Below are positions 7,486 through 16,200 of a stretch of DNA of 17,293 bases, in pieces. Made by a program: the position numbers and the translations under genes. Positions within the stretch are counted from its first letter, which is position 1. The number at the start of each line of letters is the position of its first letter. The notes below the pieces were generated by a model. The model was not told the origin of the DNA, ran no database searches, and worked only from the letters and a program-made list of their open reading frames with translations. Source of the stretch: Hungateiclostridiaceae bacterium UBA3934 (GTDB lineage: Bacteria; Bacillota; Clostridia; Acetivibrionales; DTU013); the NCBI GenBank assembly GCA_002385815.1, contig DGEE01000060.1:1-17293 (forward strand), given 5' to 3'.

Positions 7486-8526
7486 TTGTATCGTACCAAA
7501 AATTACCGTACCGGAAAGATCCTGTCAAAGAGCATTTGCATCGTCTTAATTTCATTATTACTGTCAACTGCGCTTGCAGGCTGTTATTTCTTCCCGAAGG
7601 AGGAGGAAGTGCTGGCGCCGCCGATAAAACTGCCCGAGAAGATTACCTATGATACACTGGAGGTCACAAGAGGAACCATTGAAAATGTAATAAGAGTCAA
7701 TGGCAATTTCGTATCCATCAACCAAAAGGACCTTTATTATGTCAAATCGGACAGGCTGAAGGAAATATATATAACTCCCGGGCAGGAGGTCAAAAAAGGC
7801 GAACTTCTTGCAGAGCTTGAGAACGATTCCCTGTTGAATGAAATACAACTGCAGGAGATCGCGTTGAAAAGGTCGCAGATCGTATACGAAGATGCCAAAG
7901 CCAATTACGAAATAGTGGGCGGGAGCAGGACATCACTGGATCTGGCGGAGCTGGATCTGGAGGCGAACCGGATAAGACTGGAAAGGCTCAAAACTGAGCT
8001 TGAGAAGTGCAAGCTGGTATCACCCATCGACGGTACGGTGGTGTATGTGGCAAATGTCAGGCAGGGAGATTATGTGAATGCCTATCAGACCATCGTGAGA
8101 GTCGCAGACCCCTCGCAGCTGCAGCTCAGGTACTCGGGAGACAGGGTGACGGTCTTCAGGCTCGGTATGGATGTCGTTGTCGAGATCAACAACAAGCAAT
8201 ATGAGGCTGAAATCGTTATGACCCCTGCGGAGGCACCCGACGACGCGGACGAAGAGACGAGAAAATCCGTGCTGATCGACGTCCATGAGCTGCCCGAGGG
8301 GATAAGGCTGGGCCAGTTAGCATCTATTATGCTTACACTGGAGCGAAAGGAAGATGTGATAGTTATTCCCAAGCTGCTGGTGAATTCATTTGCAAACAGG
8401 AAATTTGTCAATGTGCTCAAGGACGATATAAGGGAAGAACGGGACATAGAAATCGGAATACAAACCAATACAGAAGTGGAAGTAGTTAAAGGCCTTCAGG
8501 AAGGAGAGCTTTTGATAATGAGATAG
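7486..8526 (+). CDS. Lipoprotein membrane-fusion/adaptor protein (MacA/HlyD type)
   Basis: 346-residue exported adaptor. The N-terminus is a lipoprotein signal: a basic n-region (YRTKNYRTGKILSK), the hydrophobic ICIVLISLLLSTALAG, and a lipobox ending in Cys33. The split lipoyl/biotinyl domain is visible (YITPGQEVKKGELLAELEND and later LVSPIDGTVVYVANVRQGD) around a coiled-coil hairpin at about residues 119-174, followed by beta-barrel and membrane-proximal domains. It should sit outside the membrane and work with the downstream FtsX-type permease. I chose the TTG at 7486 because GAGAGG lies 8 nt upstream and it gives a normal-length signal peptide; the in-frame ATG at 7432 lacks a ribosome binding site and would add 18 residues. 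First gene of the four-gene operon. Without an outer membrane partner, it probably gates or captures substrate rather than building a tunnel. Confidence 0.9.
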   Translation: MYRTKNYRTGKILSKSICIVLISLLLSTALAGCYFFPKEEEVLAPPIKLPEKITYDTLEVTRGTIENVIRVNGNFVSINQKDLYYVKSDRLKEIYITPGQEVKKGELLAELENDSLLNEIQLQEIALKRSQIVYEDAKANYEIVGGSRTSLDLAELDLEANRIRLERLKTELEKCKLVSPIDGTVVYVANVRQGDYVNAYQTIVRVADPSQLQLRYSGDRVTVFRLGMDVVVEINNKQYEAEIVMTPAEAPDDADEETRKSVLIDVHELPEGIRLGQLASIMLTLERKEDVIVIPKLLVNSFANRKFVNVLKDDIREERDIEIGIQTNTEVEVVKGLQEGELLIMR

Positions 8527-8553
8527 GCTGCGGTGTCTGAGGCCGTGTGCAGC
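8527..8553 (+). other. Possible intercistronic hairpin
   Basis: GCTGC (8527-8531) pairs with GCAGC (8549-8553), and an inner CGG/CCG can extend the stem with a bulge. It begins right after the adaptor stop codon and is followed by AAAATAA rather than a T-run, so it is not a standard terminator. It could stabilise or process the mRNA between adaptor and permease, or be chance. Confidence 0.2.
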
Positions 8554-8579
8554 TAAAATAACGGAATGGAGGGCAAGAT

Positions 8580-11429
8580 TTGCTGAAGATAGTGCTCAGA
8601 AGGATGTTCAGCAATCCCTGGCTGATCATATGCCTGCTTTTGGGATCCATCATGGCCACAGCCCTGGTCAGTTGTATCCCTATCTATACAGATGGCATCC
8701 TGCAGAGGATGCTGACCAAGGATATGGAAAATTACCAGTTGGAAACCGGGAATTTTCCCGGACAATATATGGTCAGAGCAACCTTCAACTATTACAATGA
8801 ACCGGAGGAAAGGATAAGCAATCAGCGCTATTTCGACAGGGAGATCATGACCAAAAGGATACATGAGTTTGGTCTGCCGATAATCAGCGCGTCACACCAT
8901 GTGGTAATGGGCAGCCTGAACTTTCCCCTCGTACCTGCCGACAAGTACGATCACAGGTCCGAGATGGTTTTCGCACGGCTGGGAGCTCTTTCGGATCTTG
9001 AAAACCATATAACCATCACGAAGGGAAGGATGTATTCGGATCAGATCACTGACGGTGTCATTGAGGTCATAGTTTCACAGCAGGCAATGGTAATACAGGA
9101 TCTGCTGCTTGATAATGTATATACTCTTCTCGATCCGACAAAAGATTACAAGGAAGTGTGCAAGGTCAGGGTCGTCGGGATTTTTGAGATGAAGGACCCC
9201 GGAGATGTTTACTGGCTCCATGGTTTTTCAAAGCACAACAAGGAATTCATGATGGATTACAAATTATTCAATGATGAATTCATCCGCCCGAGAAACGCGC
9301 CGATCACGGAAGCGGAGTGGAACTGTGCATACGACTATCATGCAATAACCCTGCAGAACCTGGCTCACATAACAAAAACATATGAAGAGCATGAAATGTG
9401 GTATTCGAAATATAAGGTCAACATCGAATTCAATATGCCGATAAACAGGATATTGGCGAGGTACAATGAAAGAGCCATACAGCTGCAGAATATGTTGTGG
9501 GTCCTCACAGTGCCTGTTCTGATAATGCTGACCTTTTACATATTCATGGTGTCGCAGCTTATAATCGATCATGATCAAAATGAAATAGCAGTATTCAAAA
9601 GCAGAGGTGCAGGAAAAAGCCAGATATTCCTGAGCTATCTTTTGGAAAGCTCTATCATCGCCGGTTTGGCCTTCCTGACAGGACCTTTCCTGGGGATGTT
9701 CATATGCAGATTCCTGGGCTCATCCAACGGTTTTCTGGAATTCGTGCAAAGGACAGCACTGCCTGTCCGGCTGAGCCCGAAGGTATACCTGTATTCGCTG
9801 TGTGCTGTCCTCTTTCTGATCATAACCATGCTGGCACCTGTAATCTCAGTATCACGAAAGACCATTGTCAGCCACAAGCAGGAAAAGGCACGGTCAAAAA
9901 AGGCACCGGTATGGAAGAAGATGGGCCTGGATATAATACTGCTTGCGGTCGCAGGATACGGTATCTACAGGTACCGGCAGCAGCAGGAGGTGCTGGAGAC
10001 CACGGGAGTTTCGGCCAATGAACTCCAGATAGATCCATTGCTGTTTCTGACATCGACCGTTTTCATACTTGGGGCAGGACTGCTATTCATCAGACTTTAT
10101 CCATACCTGATAAGAGCGATCTACTGGATCGGCAGGAAGTCATGGACTCCTGTCCCGTATATATCGCTGATACAGGTCGGAAGATCCAGGGGCCAGGAGC
10201 AGTTCCTGATGCTTTTCATGATACTTGCCATTTCCATCGGGCTTTTCAATGCCAACACGGCAAGGACCATCAACAAAAACATGGAGGACAAGATACGTTA
10301 TTCCATCGGAGCTGATGTGCGGCTCCAGGCAGTATGGAAAACGAATCAGAGGACGACGCCGCCCGGACAGCAGCCGCCTATGGCGGAAACACAGTCACAG
10401 GAGCCATTGCGTTATTTTGAGCCGAACTTCAATGATTATGCCAACCTGTCCGGGGCAGAACTGGTTACAAAGGTTCTCAATGTAGAAGACGGCACGATGC
10501 AGACTACCATGGGCTGGGCAAATGGCATCAATATCATGGGCATAATCCCTGACCAATTTGCGAAGGTGGCCTGGTTCAGACCGGATTTGCTGCCGCACCA
10601 CTGGTATGAGTATCTGAACCTGATGTCAGAAGCGCCCACTGCATTTCTCGTTTCATCCAACCTGAAGGAAAAATACAGGTTGGAGGCAGGCGACACCGTA
10701 TATATCACATGGGGCGATCAAAGTTATCTGGAAGGAACCATATTTGCCTTTGTAGACTATTGGCCGTCCTTCAATCCCAGGGCTTCCAAAAGAGTGATGG
10801 ACGAGCCCGGACTCGTGGTGGCCAACCTGTCATATATACAGAACAAAATGGCACTGCAGCCGTATGAAGTCTGGATCAAAAAAGCTGATGGTGTTTCAGA
10901 CAAGCAGATAAATGACGACATCATCAATAAGGATCTGGAGTTGTTATTCATAGACTACACGGATCAGGAACTTGTGAAGATGAAAAACGATGCCCTGCTG
11001 CAAGGTATGAACGGCATGCTCACGCTGGGGTTCATAGCATCGATGCTCATAAGCCTGCTGGGATTCCTGATCTACTGGATCATATCGATCCAGAACAGGA
11101 CGCTGCAGTTTGGCATATTGCGGGCCATGGGCATGTCGCTGGCGAAGGTGATAGGGATGCTGGCCTGCGAGCAGCTGCTCGTGTCCGGAGCTGCCATAGT
11201 ACTGGGAGTTATCGTGGGGGGCATGACAGGGGATATGTTCATTCCCCTGCTCCAGATAATGTACAGCGCAGCGGATCAGGTGCCTCCGTTCAGAATAATG
11301 GCATACGGAGAGGACTATATCAAGGTGTACATCGTTATCGGCATAATGATCACGCTGGGATTCATGACCCTGTGGAGGATAATCTCGAAAATCAGGATAG
11401 ACCAGGCGGTCAAGCTTGGCGAAGACTGA
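8580..11429 (+). CDS. Large FtsX/MacB-like ABC transporter permease with two FtsX halves
   Basis: 949-residue membrane protein. TM1 is at about residues 13-33, followed by a roughly 270-residue extracellular domain (MacB-PCD-like position), then TM segments near 306-329, 353-378 and 402-424 forming a first FtsX-like unit (IAVFKSRGAGKSQIFLSYLL). Helices follow near 450-464, 488-507 and 541-559, then a second extracellular domain of about 250 residues. The final FtsX unit (812-835, 862-883, 913-935) carries QFGILRAMGMSLAKVIGMLA, the classic coupling motif. One chain thus holds two FtsX units, so it can act as a complete membrane part with two ATPases. Start is TTG at 8580 with GGAGGG 6 nt upstream. 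It lies 53 nt after the adaptor and 51 nt before the first ATPase. Such proteins export or mechanically act on lipids, lipoproteins or peptides; the substrate is not evident. Confidence 0.9.
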   Translation: MLKIVLRRMFSNPWLIICLLLGSIMATALVSCIPIYTDGILQRMLTKDMENYQLETGNFPGQYMVRATFNYYNEPEERISNQRYFDREIMTKRIHEFGLPIISASHHVVMGSLNFPLVPADKYDHRSEMVFARLGALSDLENHITITKGRMYSDQITDGVIEVIVSQQAMVIQDLLLDNVYTLLDPTKDYKEVCKVRVVGIFEMKDPGDVYWLHGFSKHNKEFMMDYKLFNDEFIRPRNAPITEAEWNCAYDYHAITLQNLAHITKTYEEHEMWYSKYKVNIEFNMPINRILARYNERAIQLQNMLWVLTVPVLIMLTFYIFMVSQLIIDHDQNEIAVFKSRGAGKSQIFLSYLLESSIIAGLAFLTGPFLGMFICRFLGSSNGFLEFVQRTALPVRLSPKVYLYSLCAVLFLIITMLAPVISVSRKTIVSHKQEKARSKKAPVWKKMGLDIILLAVAGYGIYRYRQQQEVLETTGVSANELQIDPLLFLTSTVFILGAGLLFIRLYPYLIRAIYWIGRKSWTPVPYISLIQVGRSRGQEQFLMLFMILAISIGLFNANTARTINKNMEDKIRYSIGADVRLQAVWKTNQRTTPPGQQPPMAETQSQEPLRYFEPNFNDYANLSGAELVTKVLNVEDGTMQTTMGWANGINIMGIIPDQFAKVAWFRPDLLPHHWYEYLNLMSEAPTAFLVSSNLKEKYRLEAGDTVYITWGDQSYLEGTIFAFVDYWPSFNPRASKRVMDEPGLVVANLSYIQNKMALQPYEVWIKKADGVSDKQINDDIINKDLELLFIDYTDQELVKMKNDALLQGMNGMLTLGFIASMLISLLGFLIYWIISIQNRTLQFGILRAMGMSLAKVIGMLACEQLLVSGAAIVLGVIVGGMTGDMFIPLLQIMYSAADQVPPFRIMAYGEDYIKVYIVIGIMITLGFMTLWRIISKIRIDQAVKLGED

Positions 11430-11480
11430 CGGCACCGCAGCCGGGAAGTGTCCAATAAAGCAACTATCGGAGGTCGGATA

Positions 11481-12161
11481 ATGAGTTGGATCATCAAAAC
11501 CGAAAACCTGTCAAGGGATTTCAAATCGGGGAATACGATAGTCCACGCCTTGAAAAGCGTTTCGATAGAGATAAAGAAGGGGAAGCTGACCATACTGAGA
11601 GGGCGGTCGGGTTCAGGCAAGACTACACTCATCAATCTGCTGGGAGCACTTGACAAGCCTAATTCAGGAACAGTGGTCTTTAACGGCATTGACATAACGC
11701 GCGCAGGCGAAAGGGTCAAAAATGAGCTGAGACGGAAGCATATGGGATTCGTGTTCCAGTCAGTAGCCCTTATTTCAATGATGTCAGCATATGAGAATGT
11801 GGAATTCGGACTGAGGATCGCCGGAGCCGGAGCGAAGGGGAGGAGCGAGAGAGCCAGGCAATGCCTTTCCCTCGTAGGCCTGGGCAAAAGGATGGATCAC
11901 AGGCCACATGAGCTTTCTGGCGGTGAGCAGCAGAGAGTGGCTATTGCCAGGGCCATAGCACACAGGCCGGACGTTGTGTTTGCCGATGAGCCTACGGCTG
12001 AGCTTGACACCCAAATGGGTCTACAGGTGGTGAAACTGTTCAGGAACCTTGTCGAACTGGAGGGCCTGACTGTAGTAATGACTACCCACGACCCCAGCAT
12101 GATCGAGATCGCAGACCATGTACTGACTCTGGAGGATGGTGAGATCATAGATGCAAGATGA
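11481..12161 (+). CDS. ABC transporter ATP-binding protein (LolD/MacB-type), first ATPase
   Basis: 226-residue ATPase of the LolD/FtsE/MacB class. Walker A GRSGSGKT is at residues 41-48, the Q-loop Gln at 93 (FVFQSVAL), the signature LSGGEQQRVAIARA begins at 145, Walker B VVFADEP has Asp169/Glu170, the D-loop is AELD, and the switch His is His203 (TTHD). All catalytic residues are present. The ATG at 11481 has GGAGG 8 nt upstream; a GTG at 11448 would add 11 residues and lacks spacing to a ribosome binding site. It overlaps the second ATPase by 11 nt, implying coupled, roughly equal synthesis. Because the permease is one chain with two FtsX halves, the two ATPases probably form a heterodimer beneath it. 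Confidence 0.95.
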   Translation: MSWIIKTENLSRDFKSGNTIVHALKSVSIEIKKGKLTILRGRSGSGKTTLINLLGALDKPNSGTVVFNGIDITRAGERVKNELRRKHMGFVFQSVALISMMSAYENVEFGLRIAGAGAKGRSERARQCLSLVGLGKRMDHRPHELSGGEQQRVAIARAIAHRPDVVFADEPTAELDTQMGLQVVKLFRNLVELEGLTVVMTTHDPSMIEIADHVLTLEDGEIIDAR

Positions 12162-13119
12162 ACGTATCAATATCGATATGCCCGACGAAGCGACCGGCGT
12201 GCCTGAAGCCGGCGGTCAGACAGAGCGGCCCAGGATGATCGAATGCGAAAACCTTGTCAAGATCTACAAGACCAAGGATCTTGAAGTCGTAGCGCTGCAG
12301 GGCCTCGATCTGGTGGTGGAGAAGGGCGAGCTGATGGCCATAATCGGAAACAGCGGCAGCGGCAAGTCCACACTGCTGAATATGCTGGGAGGGCTGGACA
12401 GACCCTCAGCAGGCAAATTATTCGTTGACGGACAGGATCTGCTGAAATTCAATGAACAGCAGCTGATCAAATACAAACGGGAAACGGTGGGCTTCATTTG
12501 GCAGAACAATGCCAGAAACCTCATACCATATCTCACTGCCCAGGAAAACGTGGAAATGCCGATGCGTCTTACAGGCAAAAAGAACAGACGAAGCCGTGCA
12601 TTACAGCTTCTGGACCTGGTAGGACTGCTGAACAGACGGAATAATAAGCTAAGCCAGCTGTCAGGGGGCGAGCAGCAGAGAGTCGCCATAGCCATAGCAC
12701 TGGCAAATGATCCGAAACTGCTGCTGGCAGACGAACCCACAGGATCTGTGGACAGCCGGACCGCAGCCACGATACTCGACGTTTTTCGCGAACTGAATAA
12801 AGCGCTTGGTGTGACGGTGGTGATAGTCACTCATGACAGGCAGATATCACGCAAGGTGGACAGAGTCGTGGCCATCCGGGACGGGCGGACCAGCAGTGAA
12901 TTCATAAGAAGAAGATCCTATGCTGAAGAGCTTGCAGCAATGGGCGAGGGCGTTTTCGGCGATCAATCTGAAACTCATGATGAACTGGTCGTTCTGGACA
13001 GAGCCGGCAGGCTGCAGATACCGGCAGAGTTTTTGCAGACCCTGGGTCTGAAGGGCAAAAACAAGGTTAAGGTGGAACTGGACGGCAACAAGGTAGTAGT
13101 TTATTCTCCGGAGGAATAA
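12151..13119 (+). CDS. ABC transporter ATP-binding protein fused to a C-terminal AbrB/SpoVT-like domain, second ATPase
   Basis: 322 residues, about 90 more than a normal LolD-type ATPase. An acidic tail of about 28 residues precedes the ABC core. Core motifs: Walker A GNSGSGKST at 66-74, Q118 (FIWQNN), LSGGEQQRVAIAIALA from 170, Walker B LLLADEP with Asp194/Glu195, and His228 (VTHD). After a basic/helical linker (FIRRRSYAEELAAMGEG), residues about 278-320 read as a swapped-hairpin AbrB/MazE-type unit: VVLDRAGRLQIPAEFLQTLG, then KVKVELDGNKVVVYSP, matching the pattern D..GR..IP.e....Lg.k....v.v....i.i. The ATG at 12151 overlaps the first ATPase by 11 nt, with GGTGAG 7 nt upstream. In other proteins this fold binds DNA or dimerises; its role here is unknown. 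Last gene of the operon. Confidence 0.93.
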   Translation: MQDERINIDMPDEATGVPEAGGQTERPRMIECENLVKIYKTKDLEVVALQGLDLVVEKGELMAIIGNSGSGKSTLLNMLGGLDRPSAGKLFVDGQDLLKFNEQQLIKYKRETVGFIWQNNARNLIPYLTAQENVEMPMRLTGKKNRRSRALQLLDLVGLLNRRNNKLSQLSGGEQQRVAIAIALANDPKLLLADEPTGSVDSRTAATILDVFRELNKALGVTVVIVTHDRQISRKVDRVVAIRDGRTSSEFIRRRSYAEELAAMGEGVFGDQSETHDELVVLDRAGRLQIPAEFLQTLGLKGKNKVKVELDGNKVVVYSPEE

Positions 13120-13121
13120 AA

Positions 13122-13194
13122 CGGGGTCGGACTTGAAATCTTACCTTTCGGTATCCAGGTTCAAAACGAAAGTGGAATTTCAAGACTGACCCCG
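13122..13194. repeat. Long imperfect inverted repeat between convergent genes (REP/MITE-like or bidirectional terminator)
   Basis: The left arm CGGGGTCGGACTTGAAAT (13122-13139) and right arm ATTTCAAGACTGACCCCG (13177-13194) are complementary at 16 of 18 positions. The 37 nt between them contain a second stem, CTTTCG (13145-13150) with CGAAAG (13167-13172). No T-run follows on either strand, so a classical rho-independent terminator is not certain. It fills the gap between the transporter operon and the convergent VWA gene. The GGGGTC(A/G)G...CTTGAAAT arm is of a style I associate with REP-type palindromes, but only one copy is present in this window. CCGAAG recurs at 13192, 13207 and 13221, just to its right. 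Confidence 0.6.
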
Positions 13195-13213
13195 AAGATC
13201 ATGCCACCGAAGA

Positions 13214-16200
13214 TTAAAGGCCGAAGTATACCTCTACGGCTATTTTGAAGCCTTCAGCGAAACCTAAGGGCACTTTGAATGCTTTTTTGACTTTTTTGTA
13301 ATCTCTATAGGCTTTTTGATCTTCCAGCACTTTATCTTTCACTTTGCTTTTTAAATAGCCGGATGCACCTTTTTCAGCCAATGATATCACTTCTTCCAGC
13401 ATCCTCAGCACATCAGCGCACGTCAGAGCCGCATTTGTCTTTATGTCGCCGTAGTTATCCAGCGAAAGGGAGTAGGCGGCTATGGACCAGGAGGCACAGT
13501 TCATCCCGACGAAGTACCCGACGAAGGTCTGATTGAACTTGTTGCCGGTGATACCCAGTATATAAGAGGCTGCGCCGGAGCGTTCGCCGGTGTCGAATAC
13601 GGATATTGCCTCATAGGTCTCTGCATCGATCTCCAGCCATGCCCAGCGCTGCTTGCCCGCTATGATACCCGGCTCTTCAGGCACCAGGAATATTGTGCTG
13701 TTGTATGAGTCTATCGAGTTCTGCAGGCGTTCAAGCAATACAGCCGGATACTTTCCTTGCATCATTGACAGTGCCTCGGTGCGGGATTCTTCACTGTCGT
13801 CTATCAGTATGAAGCCGGCTTCGCCCGGGAGAGCCTGCCATATGTCAAGGAAGCTTACACCATCGCCGCCGGGCAGGGCTTCGCCTTCAAGAACTGAGGC
13901 ATAAATCCCGCTGAACAGGTTGTATGCATGGATTTTATCTTCTTCGCCGCTCAGGACCTGGTTCTGATGGCGCATCAGATCGAAGCTGGCGACTGCATTG
14001 GTGCCGTCTGATTTACAGGTGATCATGACGGCCATGGGTTCACTTACCCTGCCCATTACAAGTCCCAGTTGTTTCGCTGTTTCATTATCATAAGCGGTTC
14101 TTGCAGCAATATAGCGATAAAGGGCATTGCGCGTGAACCATCTGACCTTTGACGCATTGCTGGCATCTGCAAGTGCCTGGGTACCTGAACCGCCTGAAGA
14201 AGCAGCGATGACCCTGCTTTCCTGCATCAGGATGTTGACTGTATTCTCACCCATCTCAGGCAGGCCGAATCCAAGGGTGTGGCATATATCTGTCAGCTTC
14301 TGACCGCTTTCCAGGATGGTCGTATGGACAGATGCGCCGCTACTGGCATCGGTGACATACAATGACACAGTGACCGACTTTATCCTGTCGAGTCCGGTAT
14401 CGATAGCGTCGCTGCCCTGCAGCAGGCCGTCTGTGGTGCTGACCACAGCCGTTATCAGATCGCCGCCGTTTTCAGATTTTGCCGCTATATTATAGCCTAT
14501 ATCGATAGGACTGAGGCTAAGAGATGGTATAGACAGCTCTTCACTGAGCAGCTCGATTTCTTTCGTAACAGTTACGGAAGTACCCGCGTCCTCCGACGAT
14601 CCGCCGAGCGCCTCCGAGAACGCGTCGAATAAACCGGACTGTCCGGAGCCTTCGGATTCCGGAGGACCTTCTACTGTGGCGGTTATCGTCATTCTCACAG
14701 TCGTCTTTTTCGGTTCGGATCCTTCTGTTGATGGCAGCCAGATCAGGCCGGACAGTTCAGTTGCATCTCTCATGAAGGGCACTACGAATATGTGGGATCC
14801 TCCGCTTTCATCTGTAAAGGCCAAAGCAGGGAGATGATCCGGGACTCTGTCGACACCGCTGAGATGCATCAGTGCTTCCTTGCCTTTGTTAAGCAGTTTA
14901 ACCTGCCGGAATTGACTTTCGATACCAAGCCTGGCAAGCATGTGCTCCGCAAGGTAGAACATGTCATTTTCTGTGCCCCAGCCCTGCGCAAGAACCGCCT
15001 CTGGTGCATAAAAGCTGTTCTGATGACTTCCGGAGGGCAGCCAGCGTATGGCGTACATAACGTGGAAGAAATCCTGCACCGATGTCAGTGAATCCAGTAC
15101 CTTGCTGCCGAAAACCGATGCAGCCGGTGCAGGAATGTCAGTACCTTCCGGTTTGGCCGATGACAGGCTTAAGGTTTTGGCCCGGGGTTCTGCTGCTGGC
15201 TTTGAAGCCTCATATCTTGCAATAGCTTTGCTTACCGCTTCATCCAGTTCATCTTCAAAATCCGTGTCGACTTTGACCAGGTGCTTCATAGCCAGCAGTT
15301 CAGGATAAGGATAGCGGTCTGCGCTGATTTTCACTGCCATATCCGGGAAGTAGGGAGAACGCAGCACATACCTGCCAGACGTATCGGAACTGACGGAGAA
15401 TTCCATGATGCCGCGCCTGGTCTGACCGTCGAGGACAGCCCATCCGCCGTCGATCCCGTACAGGTATTCGGATGTGCGGCTGTATGGCTCGATGTACCTG
15501 CGGTCATCCGATGCATTTTTATCCTCGATCGCCAATATGCTGTCCAGACCTGTCGTACCAAAACCGTCCTTTTTGTCGCTGACCGTCACATCAAGAATGA
15601 CATAGCTGTTGCTGAAAGGACTGCGGGCCAATGAGTTTATTGTAAGGTCAAAATACTCATGGGAAAATTTCAGGCCCATCGATGATGTTTTGGCAGGCGA
15701 GCCGGATGTCACCGGGATATCGAGACTGCCGTCACTGATGTCCCCGATGAGCCTTGAAGACACTCCTGAAAGTGCTTCGGGGATCTCAAACGGCATGTGG
15801 AACCTGTTTGACGCTCCGGGAGCCAGCATAGTCTTTCCGGTAAACCCAAGAGGGATGTTGTATACGATATTGTTCATTTTGGCCATGAGCGGTCCTTCCG
15901 TGGTATCCACAGCGTAGTAGAAGCGTTCCATGGGGTCCAGGTCCAAAAGCGCCTGTACATTGCTGTCGAATTTGACCTGTATTGTCCTCAGCACCGTGTA
16001 CTGCTTGTATTCCGGACTATCGGGCGCCATGTAGGGATCACGCCTGAATGTGCCGTATTCGGTCTGGTCAGATATTCCTGCAGCACTCATGGAAAAGGCA
16101 TCTGTTATCCTGGCCGGCTGGGTTTTCGGCAGCTCGGCTATTTCCGTGAGCTGGTCGCTGACCGTGCCTGCCAGCGGCATGTGTATATGTCCGTATACCG

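Noticed and set aside
13122..13194. Calling the inverted repeat a standard intrinsic terminator
   Set aside because: Neither strand has a T-run after the stem, and the stem is long with a 37-nt interior, so it is reported as a repeat with a possible terminator role.
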